A stretch of DNA of 64,000 nucleotides from contig OY829541.1 of NCBI GenBank assembly GCA_963691705.1, forward strand, positions 12,642,564 through 12,706,563, in the 5' to 3' direction. Each line of letters opens with the position of its first letter. Positions within the stretch are counted from its first letter, which is position 1. The position numbers and the translations under genes were made by a program. Under the pieces are notes generated by a model. The model was given only the letters and a program-made list of their open reading frames with translations. It was not told the origin of the DNA and searched no databases. This document shows, piece after piece, positions 10,301 to 20,824 of the stretch. Source of the DNA: Viola odorata (taxonomy: Eukaryota > Streptophyta > Magnoliopsida > Malpighiales > Violaceae).

Positions 10301-11323
10301 GGCGCATATGCATCGACTTCACCGACTGGAACGATGCCTGCCCCAAGGATTGCTATCCCCTTCCCCGAATCTATCAGTTGGTCGACCAAACCGCTGGGTA
10401 TGCCTACCTAAGCTCTCTAGATGCTAACTCCGGGTATCATCAAATTCCCATGGCCGTGGAAGATGAAGAGAAAACCGCCTTCATCACCCCAAAAGCCACT
10501 TACTGCTACACTACAATGCCGTTTGGGCTGAAAAATGCCAGGGCAACATTCCAGCGCATGGCAAATAAAGTCTTTGAAAACCAAATTGGGAAAAATGTAG
10601 AAGCCTACGTGGACAACATCCTGGTCAAAAGTTGAAGCTTTAAAGACCACCTAGATGACTTGGAAGAAGTCTTCAACGTGATAAAAGAATACAAAATGAA
10701 ATTGAATCCGCGAAAATGCATATTCGCGTTCCAAACGGGTAAATTCTTGGGCTATGTGGTTAGCTGGAAGGGTATCCAGCCTAACCCTTCGAAGATAAAA
10801 GCCATCCAAGACATGATACCACCTCGGACTGTCAAAGAAATACAAAAGCTCACTGGGCCCGTCATCGCGTTAGGACGGTTCATCTCCAAGCAGGGTGAGA
10901 GATGCTTACCCTTTTTCAAGGTCATTCGAAACAAGGCCCCCTTCGGGTGGATGGAGGAATGTGAGAAAGCATTCGCGGGGCTAAAAGCCTATCTCTCATC
11001 TGATCTAGTGCTAACGAGGCCTGAATCGATGAGCCATATTTATACCTGGGCATAGCTGACAAGGTAGTTAGTGCTGTCCTCGTACGAAGTGAAGGGCATA
11101 TACACCGCCCCGTATTTTTCGTCAGCCACATATTGAAAGACGTTGAGCTACGATATGCCCGTATTGAGAAGATAGCACTTGCCCTAATACAGGCAACACA
11201 GAAGATGGATCGGTACTTCCAAACCCACCCCGTCACAGTACTCACCGAGAAACCAGAGTCCTCAGGAAGAATGTTAATTTGGGCAATCAAACTTGAACAA
11301 TACGGGGTACAGTACAAATTAGA
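7372..11323 (+). pseudogene. gag-pol: Tat gag-pol of T1 (gag, protease, RT, partial RNase H)
   Basis: One frame opens at ATG 7372 and holds to 11055 without a frameshift, with stops near 7435, 7782, 8262, 9345, 9927 and 10635; a shift near 11035 precedes the RNase H part. Domains in order are: gag with an Arg/Ser-rich tract (about 7975-8050) and LKLAIERLVEEGYL near 9070; aspartic protease with DNGRAVNLF near 9505; RT with LPRIYQLVDQ, MPFGLKN and YVDN at 10606-10617; and RNase H with RKMDRYFQ-like residues near 11205. The second catalytic Asp of YVDD is Asn (GAC to AAC), so RT would be inactive even without the stops. Several stops are CGA to TGA or CAG to TAG changes relative to T4. Confidence 0.88.
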
Positions 11324-11672
11324 CCTTTTTGGAGGCTGACGCCTTGGCTTTGGGCTTGACCGCCACAAATCCAGGAGGGAGCTTGACTGTACGGCCAGAC
11401 GTAGTGGTTGTGGAGGTAGGAGGGATGGAGCCAGTAATTTCTAGGTCGTCTTCGACCGGAGTGACCTCTCGTTGTTGCTCTGCAGACGTTGGTGAGACAA
11501 CTGGAGGAGAGGGAATGGGGATTGGCTGCACAGAGGGTGGAGTGGCTGTTTTGAACGAGCCGGAGTGAAGGGATGTTTGAGATCTGGACCGTGAAGGAAC
11601 TGGGCTGGCGGGGTCGTCCACTGGGTGGGGCCCTGAAGTATTTTGGCGGATGGGTTTCTTTGTTTTCGCCAT
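11324..11672 (-). pseudogene. Athila extra ORF, N-terminal fragment
   Basis: The frame starts at ATG 11672 with a Met-Ala-Lys-Thr start, resembling Met-Thr-Arg-Thr at 54925. It is Pro/Ser/Thr-rich with many Ser-Pro pairs, as in the low-complexity N-terminus of the other Athila extra ORF. It has no ATHILA ORF-1 core because the element is cut at 11324; the stop that follows comes from T1 sequence. Confidence 0.6.
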
Positions 11673-12219
11673 GGCTGATAGTAATGTGAAGAGAACAGTG
11701 GTGGAGATGGAGATGTTTTGGGAGAGAGATGGTGTTTGGTTGTTGGTGAGAGGATGATAGTGATGTGTTTTGTGTTTTGTGTTGTGAGGAGAGTGAGGAC
11801 GAAGTAGGGGTTGACGGCTATAATTAATAGCACAACATTTTCTTTAATTAGGGCTACTTTTCAGTCCCCTCTGTCAGACGACGTGGCACCTTGGGCTTGA
11901 AGCACAACGGCCCGTGCGTATCCCAACCACCTAAAAAGGAGAAAATATTTTCGAATTTCAAAAAAGGGGGTGGTTAAATAGGATAATGACAAAAAGAGAG
12001 AATAAAGGTTAATGATTACTATCAAAAAGGAATAAAATCTCCTAGGAAAAGGAAAGGACATATATTAAGGGAGATAAATAAATAATTAAAAAAAGGATAT
12101 AAACAAGAGATTCGAAAAGATTCGGAAAAGATAAGGGAGAGAGAAAAAGGATGGACGGCACATCAAATGCCTCTGTTGTGGTTTGTTTACTCGTCGGCAC
12201 CTCGACGTGCTACTCCGAT
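11673..12219 (-). other. Spacer between Athila pol and extra ORF
   Basis: This 550-bp stretch is purine-rich on the plus strand and AT-rich around 11940-12140. I see no gene in it. Its position equals the spacer at 54237-54924 of the other element. Confidence 0.6.
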
Positions 12220-15200
12220 CTAGGCCTGGATAGGTGGAGGTTCCACTATGGCCTCCTCAACGGTCGAGGGCTTGAAACCTTCATAAAAGGGTTTAAGCCG
12301 CTGGCCATTGACTTTGAAGATTGTTCCTGTTTTGGGGTTCTGAATCTCGACCGCTCCATGGTCATAGACTGTCGTGACCATGAAAGGTCCAGACTATTTG
12401 GATTTGAGTTTCCCTGCAAACAATCGCAGGTATGAGTTATACAATAATATTCTTTGTCCGACTGAAAAAACTTTGGGACGAAGGTGCCTATCGTGATAAG
12501 CCTTAGTCCTGGCCTTGTAGAGCATGGCATTCTCATAAGTATCATCCCTCAGCTCTTCGAGCTCCTGAATTTGCAAACGCCTGTTTTGGCCAGCGGGCCC
12601 TAGATTTGTATTCACTTTCCTGATGGCCCAAAAAGCCTTATGCTCTATGTCTACTGGGAGATGGCACAACTTGCCATATACAAGTCTGTAGGGCGTCATA
12701 CCAATCGGGGTCTTGAAAGCTATACGATAAGCCCAGAGTGCATCGTCCAACTTCAGACTCTAATCCTTTCGGGACTGGTTCACTGTTTTCTCAAGAATGG
12801 ACTTAATCTCATGGTTTGACACTTCAGCTTGGCCATTTGTCTGCGGATGATAGGCTATAGATGTCCTGTGATGGACGCCATACTTGGTAAAAAGTGAGGC
12901 CACGATGCGCTTGCAGAAGTGAGTACCCCTATCGCTGATGAGAGCTCTGGGCGTACCAAACCGATTGAAAATATTGGTGCGTAGAAAGTTTACTACCACC
13001 TTGGAGTCGTCAGTCCGAGTTGCCTTGGCCTCGACCCATTTGGAAACATAGTCGACTGCGAGGAGGATGTAGATATTACCAAAGGAATTGGGGAACGGGC
13101 CCATGAAATCTATTCCCCAGATATCGAAGATCTCACATGTGATAATATTTGTTAAAGGCATCTGATTCCTGGCCCCGATATTTCCAGTGGCTTGGCATCG
13201 GGGACATGAAGCGCAGTACATGTAGTTGTCCTTGAAAATGGTAGGCCAGTAGAGACCGGCTTCTAGTACTTTGAGGGCAGTTTTCTTGGTCGCGAAGTGT
13301 CCTCCTTCAGAATGGCAAAATTTGAGGATCGAGGGCACTTCATCCATAGTTACACAGCGGCGAATTATCTAGTCCGAGCAATGCTTCCAAAGATAAGGGC
13401 TATCCCAAATATAGTATTTGGATTGTCGTCTGATTTTGTTGCATTCAGATGGGGAAGCATCAGCGGGGAAGGTCCTAGTAGCACAAAAATTCGCGATATC
13501 TGTAAACCATGGGGCATAAACAGCCTGGACTAGACACAAATGATCGTCTAGAAAGGTATCTCAGATAGGCACGAGTGAGTCATTTTCTTGGGCTGGATGT
13601 CTGCTGAGATGATCTGCCACCAAATTTTCTCTTCCTATCTTATCCTTGATCGAGATGTTAAATTCTTGTAGCAACAATATCCACCGAATAAGCCGAGGTT
13701 TGGCATCTGCCTTTGTCAACAAGCATCTAAGGGCAGAGTGATCCGAGTAGACGAGGACATGAGTGCCCAAAATGTATTGCCTGAACTTGTCTAGGGCATA
13801 AACTACGACCAAGAGTTCTTTTTCTATGGTTGTATAGTTCTGCTGGGCTGGATCTAATAGCTTGGAAGCATAATAGATGATGTAGATTTCTTTGTCTTTC
13901 TTCTAGCCTAGAACGGTGCCTAGGGCTTCATTACTAGCATCGCACATAACCTCGAAAGGCAATGTCCAATGGGGGGCACGAATGATCGGTTCTGAGATAA
14001 GCTTGTTTTTGAGGAGTTCAAAGGCAGCTTTGCAACTTTCATCGAAATCAAATGGTACTTCCTTCTAGAGCAAGCGACACATGGGCTGGGCATTTTTGGA
14101 AAAATCTTTAATGAACCGTCTGTAGAAACCGGCGTGCCCTAGAAAAGATGCTATCACCTCACGAGTAAATGCTGGGTAGGGTAGGGATGCTATCACCTCA
14201 ATCTTGGCCTTGGCGACTTCGATTCCCCTGACCGAGATGATATGACCGAGAATGAGGGCTCGATCCACCATGAAGCGGCATTTCTCAAAATTTAGGACAA
14301 GATTTGTCTCTATACAGCGCTCTAAACATTTCTTCAAGTTGCTCATGCATTCTTGAAAGGAATTCCCATAGACCGTGAAGTCATCCATGAAGACCTCGAT
14401 TCCATTTTCAACCAATTCAGAGAAAATACTCACCATACAGCGCTGAAAGGTGGCGGGGGCATTACACAAACCGAAGGGCATGCGTCCATAAGCAAAGGTG
14501 CCGAAAGGGCAAGTGAAGGTGGTTTTCTCCTGGTCTTCAGGGGCAACTAGTATCTGGTGAAACCCGGAGTAACCATCTAGATAGCAATAGTGAGTCTTGC
14601 CCGCGATACGTTCCAACATCTGATCAATGAAGGGCAGGGGAAAATGGTCTTTCCTGGTTGTAGCATTTAGTCGCTGGTAGTCAATGCATACTCGCCACCC
14701 ATTCTGGATTCGGCTGGGAATGGATTCGCCGTCTTGCTCAATGCTGATGGTGATACCAGTTTTCTTGGGCACGACCTGTATAGGGCTGACCCATGGGCTA
14801 TTGGAGATGGGGTAAATAACTCCCACATCTAACAACTTCAGAATTTCTTTCCTGACCACTTCCATCATAGGTGGGTTCAATCGGCGCTGGGGCTGGCGTA
14901 TAGTTTTGCTAGCATCTTCCAAGTGGATACGATGGGTGTATAGGGCTGGTGACAAGCCCTTCATATTTGCAATGGTCCACCCTATGGTGTGTCTAAATTC
15001 CTTCAGCAAGGAAATCAGCTCAGACTCTTCAGGAGGTTCGAGCTTGTTGGAGATAATGATTGGCAGGGATTCGTCGGGGCCTAGATAAGCATATTTCAAG
15101 TGGGGTGGCAGAGGCTTCAGATCGAGGGTTGGAGCCTGATCAATAGAGGGAAACAGCTTAACATGGCCTGGGCAGTCAGGAGACATCTTTAGGGATTCAT

Positions 15201-16282
15201 ATTGAGCAAAAACGTATTCTTCTAGGTCAGCGATGACGGAGCGCAGTTCAAGGGGTATGGGAAGCGTCGAGGCCACGACATCTAGAAGAGCTGGTGTCAT
15301 ACTCATATAAAGGGCAAACTGCAAAGGGTCAGTAAAATGAATTTCAGCGACTTCCTCTATAACAGGATCAATAACATCAATATAATTAACACTCGAGAAT
15401 TTGGATGGGTATCGCATGGCTTCCAGTATATTGAATTTGATGATTTCCCCATCGAATTCGAGGGAGATTGTCGCATCATGAACATCAATCTTTGCCCGAG
15501 CGGTGGCCAGAAATGGATGGCCTAAAAGAACGTCAGTAGACTTTGTAGAATCTTCATTTTCTATTGGAATAACATAAAAGTCTGCTGGGAATAAGAATTC
15601 TCCCACTTGGACCAAGACATCTTTGATGATCCCCTCAGGATAGATGATAGAACGGCCCGCAAGCTTAATGGCAAGGTCTGTAGGCACGAGAGGCTCGAGG
15701 CCTAGACAGTTATAGATGATCAATGGCATGACGTTTATTCCTGCCCCTAGATCACACATGGCTTTCCCGATGTCGACTGTACGAATTCGGCAGAGAATGA
15801 TGAACATTCCTTGATCCTTGCACTTCGGAGGGATCCTTCGCTGAATATGGGTAGAAGCGTTAGCTCCTATACTGATCTTGTTAACTTCAGCGAACTTGTT
15901 CTTGTTCGTGCATAGCTGCTTTATGAATTTGGCATAGCAAGGGACATTCTTTACTGCCTAGAGAAGGGGGATATTGACGACAACTTTGCTGAACATCTCA
16001 AAGATATCGCGATCCACCTTATCTTTCTTGGTCAACCAATCTGTGAGGGAACGGGGGTTCGAGAATTTTGTGAATGTACTCTTGGGTGAATTCAGGAGGA
16101 TTGGGATCGTTCCTTGGGGATCCTCTGGGAGAGCGAATTCTACCTTCCATGACCTTGACAAGTCTGGGAACCTTTGGAAGTTTTGCTCTAGGTTTCGGCC
16201 TAAGTTCGGACTCTGGAGAGTTCTCAATGTCGGGGTCCGAATGTGCATGAGGTTTCAAAGTCGTTCCACTACGCAGAGTCAT
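12220..16282 (-). pseudogene. pol: Athila pol (protease, RT, RNase H, integrase)
   Basis: Read on the minus strand: TLRSGT near 16275 at the gag-protease border; protease with CDLGAGINVMP near 15745 (Athila proteases usually read DLGAS); a 580-codon open stretch (15807-14065) with RT motifs WRVCIDYQRLN, YGRMPFGLCNAPATFQ and FMDDF; RNase H with YYASKLLDPAQQNYTT and VYSDHSALRCLL near 13745; integrase with an HHCC finger (about 13320-13170), then catalytic Asp in [10 protein letters not shown], Asp in ISDRGTHF and Glu in TNGQAEVSN. It ends TGA/TAG-type at 12220 after [13 protein letters not shown]. At least five stops break it, near 15957, 14065, 13905, 12760 and 12394. Confidence 0.9.
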
Positions 16283-16299
16283 TGCGCAGACATTGTGTT

Positions 16300-17772
16300 T
16301 TGGATTTGTTTCGGTCTGAGGTGGAAATCTTCCTTAATTTGTTAACTCTTTAACTTGGCCCATCATGGTGCTCATTTGTTTCTTAAGCTCCTCGATTTCC
16401 TTCTACTGCTCGGGATTATGAGGTACCTCAGTATTCGGGGGCACGACAAATGTATGATCCTGGGAGGCTGACGTTGATACTGATTCTGATGAAAAGTGGG
16501 TCGAGGTCTGTAGTTTTGCATGTTGGGAGGTGGGGGGTGATTCCCATACGAATTCTGTTGATGCTGTTGATGGCTAGGTCCTGAAGGCTGAGGGTTTGGA
16601 ACCCATCCTGGATTTGGCTGTTTCTAGCCCTGATTGTAGTTTTGGCCATATGGGGCCGGGACATACTGACCAGCAACATTAACTTGGATTTCATCCGGAA
16701 TGTGGGGGCATGCATCAGTAGGATGGTCTACAAAATTACAGATTTGGCAAGCCTTGACAGGCGCGGATTGCCCTGTCATGAAATTCTGAAACATCCTCGT
16801 GAGGGAGGATAGCTGATTTTGCAAGGCGCCCACTTGGACATCTTGGCCTTGATAATTGGCAGGCTCAGACGAAGCATGTTTGGCCATGAGTTCTATTGTT
16901 GCCTTAGCGGCTGAGGGGGTAAGAGCAGTTAGAGATCCGCTGGCAGCAGCGTTAACTAAGGCCTTATCATGGGCTTTGAGGCCTTCACAAAAATACTGAA
17001 CATTGGCATGCTTCGTGAGGTTATGGGAGGGACAACTAGATTGCATCTTCTGGAACCTCTCATAATACTGGGCTAGAGTCTCCTCCTTCTTCTGGACTAT
17101 GGAGACAAGTTGTTTGCGCGTGGTGTTGGAGATAGAAGTCTGATAATACTTCTCGGTGAATATCTTAGACATATCCTCCCACGAGTGAATTGATCTTGGT
17201 GGGAGGTCGTAATACCAGTCGAGGGCATCATCCTTTAGAGACCACTAGAAGGCGCGCAGCTTGGCTTGGTCGATGCTGACGTTTGCAGGTTTCATGGCCT
17301 CGCAGATAGAGTGGAGTTATTGAAGATGGCGGAGTGCATTTTCCTTGGCAACCCCTCGAAAGGTTGGAAGGTGATGCATAACGGCAGACTTCAAGGTCCA
17401 ATCATGAAGGACAGCGGGCCAGACGATGCAGCTACTCGACATGTCAGGGGTTGCATGGAAATTATCGATGGTTTGTTGTGCTGGAGGGGGTGGTGGTGGA
17501 TCCTTGTGACGTTCATAGTTGTCATGGTCTTCCATTACTGGGAAATCGAATTGGGCTGCTACTGGATTTTCGAGACTACGGTGGAGCTAGGCTAGATCTA
17601 GGAAAAACTGACGGTCCTAACCGGTCAGATTGGAAGGAGATCTATCGACGGTAGGATGTGGGATCACTCTACAATGAGTAGATGTTCCTCTGGCTTGCCT
17701 TCGAAGTTCTCTCTCTGTTTTGGTCAATTCGAGGTCTAGAGGGAGTAAATCTGGAGCAGATCTCCTGGTCAT
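16300..17772 (-). pseudogene. gag: Athila gag
   Basis: It starts at ATG 17772, 35 bases after the primer-binding site, with MTRRSAPDLLPLD, matching MTRRSAPELLPLD at 50738 in the other Athila. The gag core (17172-16624) has KYYQTSISN, RKQLVSIVQ, LAQYYERFQKMQ and LTPSAAKATIELM, then a CCHC zinc knuckle (C-x2-C-x4-H-x4-C in CQICNFVDHPTDAC) near 16730. A Pro/Asn/Gln-rich tail follows. Stops near 17605, 17310 and 16624 and a frame change make it non-functional. Confidence 0.88.
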
Positions 17773-17806
17773 ACAAAAAAAATTAAAAAATAAAATTAGT
17801 ACCGTT

Positions 17807-17826
17807 CAATCCCTGGCAACGGCGCC
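17807..17826 (-). promoter_or_regulatory. Primer-binding site, tRNA-Asp type
   Basis: Read on the minus strand, TGGCGCCGTTGCCAGGGATT starts a few bases after the LTR end. This is the Athila-type tRNA-Asp primer site. Confidence 0.85.
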
Positions 17827-17831
17827 AAAAT

Positions 17832-19268
17832 TTGATCGTCAGTCAAATATACTTAAAATTTATCCTGATGCCTAAATGCACAAGTAAATGTGTATAGAGC
17901 AAGACAGGGTCGAACCACAGAGACTGAAGGACTAATATGTTAATAAAAATATATGACAGGGAGAAAGTGCGACAGAGAAAGAACAAGTAACACAGGGGGG
18001 GTTATGTTGATTAGTGAACTAATCAACTCAAGATCAGGAGCTAACACAACAAATAAGTAAAGCTTCTTTTCTGGGACATGAAATGAAATCACAATCCAGG
18101 GCTAGATAACATAACATAGTCGGGGGCCCGAAAGCAAGAAAAGTAATTAGAGGTATATAAATCAGATAGGAAGGAATCTTAGCAAAAGGTGTTCTCGGGT
18201 TACTTTCTAGGTCGGTCAATCATTGGCACAGAAATATTCCAGACTAAAGTACATACCAGCTATAGGGACCGCGTTTCCACACCACATACCCTACTTACCT
18301 TCTTAGATAAAAGCCACCCCTCGTTTCCACATATGAGGTGACCTTGACGTTCCGCCATCCTCCTAGGCACGAATGCGGGGAGGCACTACTCAGAACGCCT
18401 ATGAAGGGGAGGTAAGACAGATCTAGGGCGCGATAACTCAGCTTGTCAGACTCGTATCGCATACCCTAAATAACCGTTTACCCCTAGACAAAGGCCTCTC
18501 ATGCTGCCTCCACTAGGTGTCTACTCTAACTCAAGGCTTCACGTTAGTTATAACCAAGAGAATGACAGTACTTAAACAGAAATATCAACAGTTGATCAGG
18601 TCCTTACCATTCCAAAATGAGCATGGGATTAAAACGGTAAATAATTATATGTCACAAGAGAATATATTAAGCATGCATTAGGCCTCCTAACCGAACCCTA
18701 CAACCCTCGAAACACCCTTTACAAAGTTGGCGGCTACTCCAAAATGCTAAGAGGAGATGATCCCCAGAAATTAGGGTAAGAGAGAGTGATGTATTAATTA
18801 CCTAGGTCAGTTGTCCTTACACAAAATCGTAAAACTTAGTTTATATAGGCTAAAGCTAGTTAGGGGACAAAAACAGCGAAGGGGAAGGAGGATGGACGGG
18901 GGCGTGACAGCAAATGTCCTTCAGGGGAATATCCTAGAATCCTGGCGCCTGATAGCTTCTGGAAGCGCACGGAATCCCGTGCGGATCTTTGAAGATGCTT
19001 CTCTTTGGTTTCGATTAAGAGAATATGCAGATTTGTCGTGGCCGAGAGACTGCTCACTAGTCTAGTTCGCGTCTAGTCCTCGATGATAATCTGGACTTCT
19101 AGGCCACGAAGCTTTAAATCCTCAGGAATACTCCAAAAATGCTTCTTTTCGATCTTTTCCATCTATTGACTCTGATCTGCAATAAAGATAGAAATAAGGA
19201 TCAAATGGCAGAATCCAGCCCCCGAAAGGGCTAGAAAAGAAGGTAAAATCATGCTTGAGACATGCTCA
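17832..19268 (-). repeat. 5' LTR of minus-strand Athila, 1437 bp
   Basis: On the minus strand it begins TGAGCATGTC at 19268 and ends TGACGATCA at 17832. The last bases match the end of the other Athila LTR (GACTGACGATCA), and an inner block near its start (AAAAGAAGCATTTTTGG) is shared as well. A TATATAAA box lies at 18840-18847 on the minus strand. Confidence 0.9.
18840..18847 (-). promoter_or_regulatory. TATA box of minus-strand Athila LTR
   Basis: On the minus strand GCCTATATAAACTAAG contains TATATAAA about 420 bases into the LTR. This is the probable core promoter. Confidence 0.65.
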
Positions 19269-19270
19269 TT

Positions 19271-20820
19271 TAGGGGTAGATACACGGAAATATTCCGTCG
19301 GCCTTGCCCCTCGACAGATACACCAATCAGCCTTACGTGCCACAAGTGCCACAAATTCCCGTCTCTCAAGGAGAAAGACGGCTCGACGAGTACAGAGATC
19401 ATTGGGACGGTCGACGAGAAGAAGTGGATAGAAATGTATCCCCTGAACGTACTGAGAGATCCAGTAGTAGAAGACACCAAACCCGCTCGCCAAGGAGCCG
19501 CAACTAGTCTCCAAGGCGACATCACACTCCAGATCCACAAAATCGGAGGCGTCATTTGGAAGCGTCTCCCTCTCGCCATACACGTGAAATCCTTGACGAC
19601 ACCTCAGGTCACCCGTTCAGCCATCGTATAACGCGTCACAGGGTCAGCCGACACATGAAACTCCCCATTGAATCCTATGACGGTACTAGAGATCCCATTT
19701 CTCACCTTAACAAGGTGAAGGACTTCGTACAATTTCAGACCCACAGTGATGCAGCTTTGTGCCAAATATTTTTCATGACATTGTTAGGAGTTGCACGCCT
19801 CTGGTTTGAAGGTCTCCCTAGCGGATCCATTGACAGTTTCTCGTAGCTGGAATCTAAATTTTGAAGCCGATTCAGTACCGCGGTCCCCATTAGGAAATCT
19901 GCCGCAACTTTATTCGATATACACCGAAAGCCTCAGGAATCTTTGAAGGAGTTCCTTAGTCGCTTCGATATGGAGATGTCTTTAACGCCGGGCGTTACCA
20001 TTGATTTCACTATAAAAGCCTTGAAGCGGAACTGCCGCTATGGGAAACTGAGAGACAAATTAATGGTGGACCCCCCAACGACTTTGGATGCATTAAGGCT
20101 GAAAGCCCATAATTATGCAAGAATGGAAGAAGAAGAAAACAAGGACAGAATCCGAAACGTGGCACAAGACGCGCCTCAAGTCCCTAGCGCTCCTACCACC
20201 ATAACTTCTGAGGATCATTTTATCGACGATTACGCTCAGCGAAGAGATCATATTCCCAAGACCTCCAATCGGCAAAGAGGCAACTCTTCGAGGGGAAAGT
20301 CTAGAAACTCCCCGACACGGCGATAGGGGGATCCTCCCAAGGGCTGAATTTATCACCCGGACCTTCCTTTCCTTATTTTACCAAGAGCAGAAATATTAGC
20401 GATTGTGGAACAGCGGAACCTACCCATTCGTTACCCAGCCCCCGTGAAGCCTGGAGTAATCATGGGAGGAAGGGAAAATGCCTTTTCCAAGTTTCAGAAA
20501 GCTAAGGGACACTATACGGAAGTATGTAGAGAATTAAAGCTAGCGATAGAACGCCTAGTAGAGGTATCTCAGAGAATTTACCACTAAGACAAGAGAGGAA
20601 GCCATGAACAACCCTACAGATAGAGCAACTAATAACAGACAAGCACCTCCTCGCGCTCCAGGAACTTACGCTACTCCTGCGGGGAGAGGTAAGGAGACAC
20701 TCATGGTTGATGACGACGATGTCCCTATCATCAACATCATAGCTAGAGGCACACCCTACCTAGACGAACCCGCACAGTTGACGCCCGCGGCAGGAGATAA
20801 GCGGAAGCGGGGGGCGCGTT
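19271..20820 (+). pseudogene. gag: Tat gag of T2, 5' truncated
   Basis: The gag reads from the Athila border through the Arg/Ser-rich tract (ERSSSRRHQTRSPRSR near 19455), SYDGTRDPISHLNKVKDFVQFQ (in two halves near 19675-19735), LCQIFFMTLLGVARLWFEG, RKPQESLKEFLSRFDMEMSL and ARMEEEENKDR. Stops lie near 19508, 19846, 19862 and 20326. LKLAIERLVE near 20545 is followed by a frame change. The first ~200 codons present in T4 are missing. Confidence 0.87.
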
Positions 20821-20824
20821 AATA

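Larger units (their letters stand above)
6717..11323 (+). mobile_element. Tat-lineage LTR retrotransposon copy T1, 3' truncated
   Basis: It has a 5' LTR at 6717-7285, a putative primer-binding site, and one gag-protease-RT-RNase H frame that stops abruptly at about 11323, inside RNase H, where minus-strand Athila sequence begins. There is no second RNase H, integrase or 3' LTR. The Tat assignment rests on the SYDGTKDP gag and YVD-ILVKS RT motifs, and on similarity to T4. Its first 2 kb recur at 61963-64000. Confidence 0.9.
11324..19268 (-). mobile_element. Minus-strand Athila-lineage element, 3' truncated
   Basis: Read on the minus strand it has a 5' LTR (17832-19268), tRNA-Asp primer-binding site, gag, pol and the first 115 codons of the extra ORF. 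It ends at about 11324, fused to T1 RNase H. The 3' LTR is missing, and no target duplication can be found, because the T2 sequence next to the 5' LTR continues nothing on the other side. It belongs to the same broad family as the element at 48989-60341, but differs strongly in the LTR. Confidence 0.92.
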
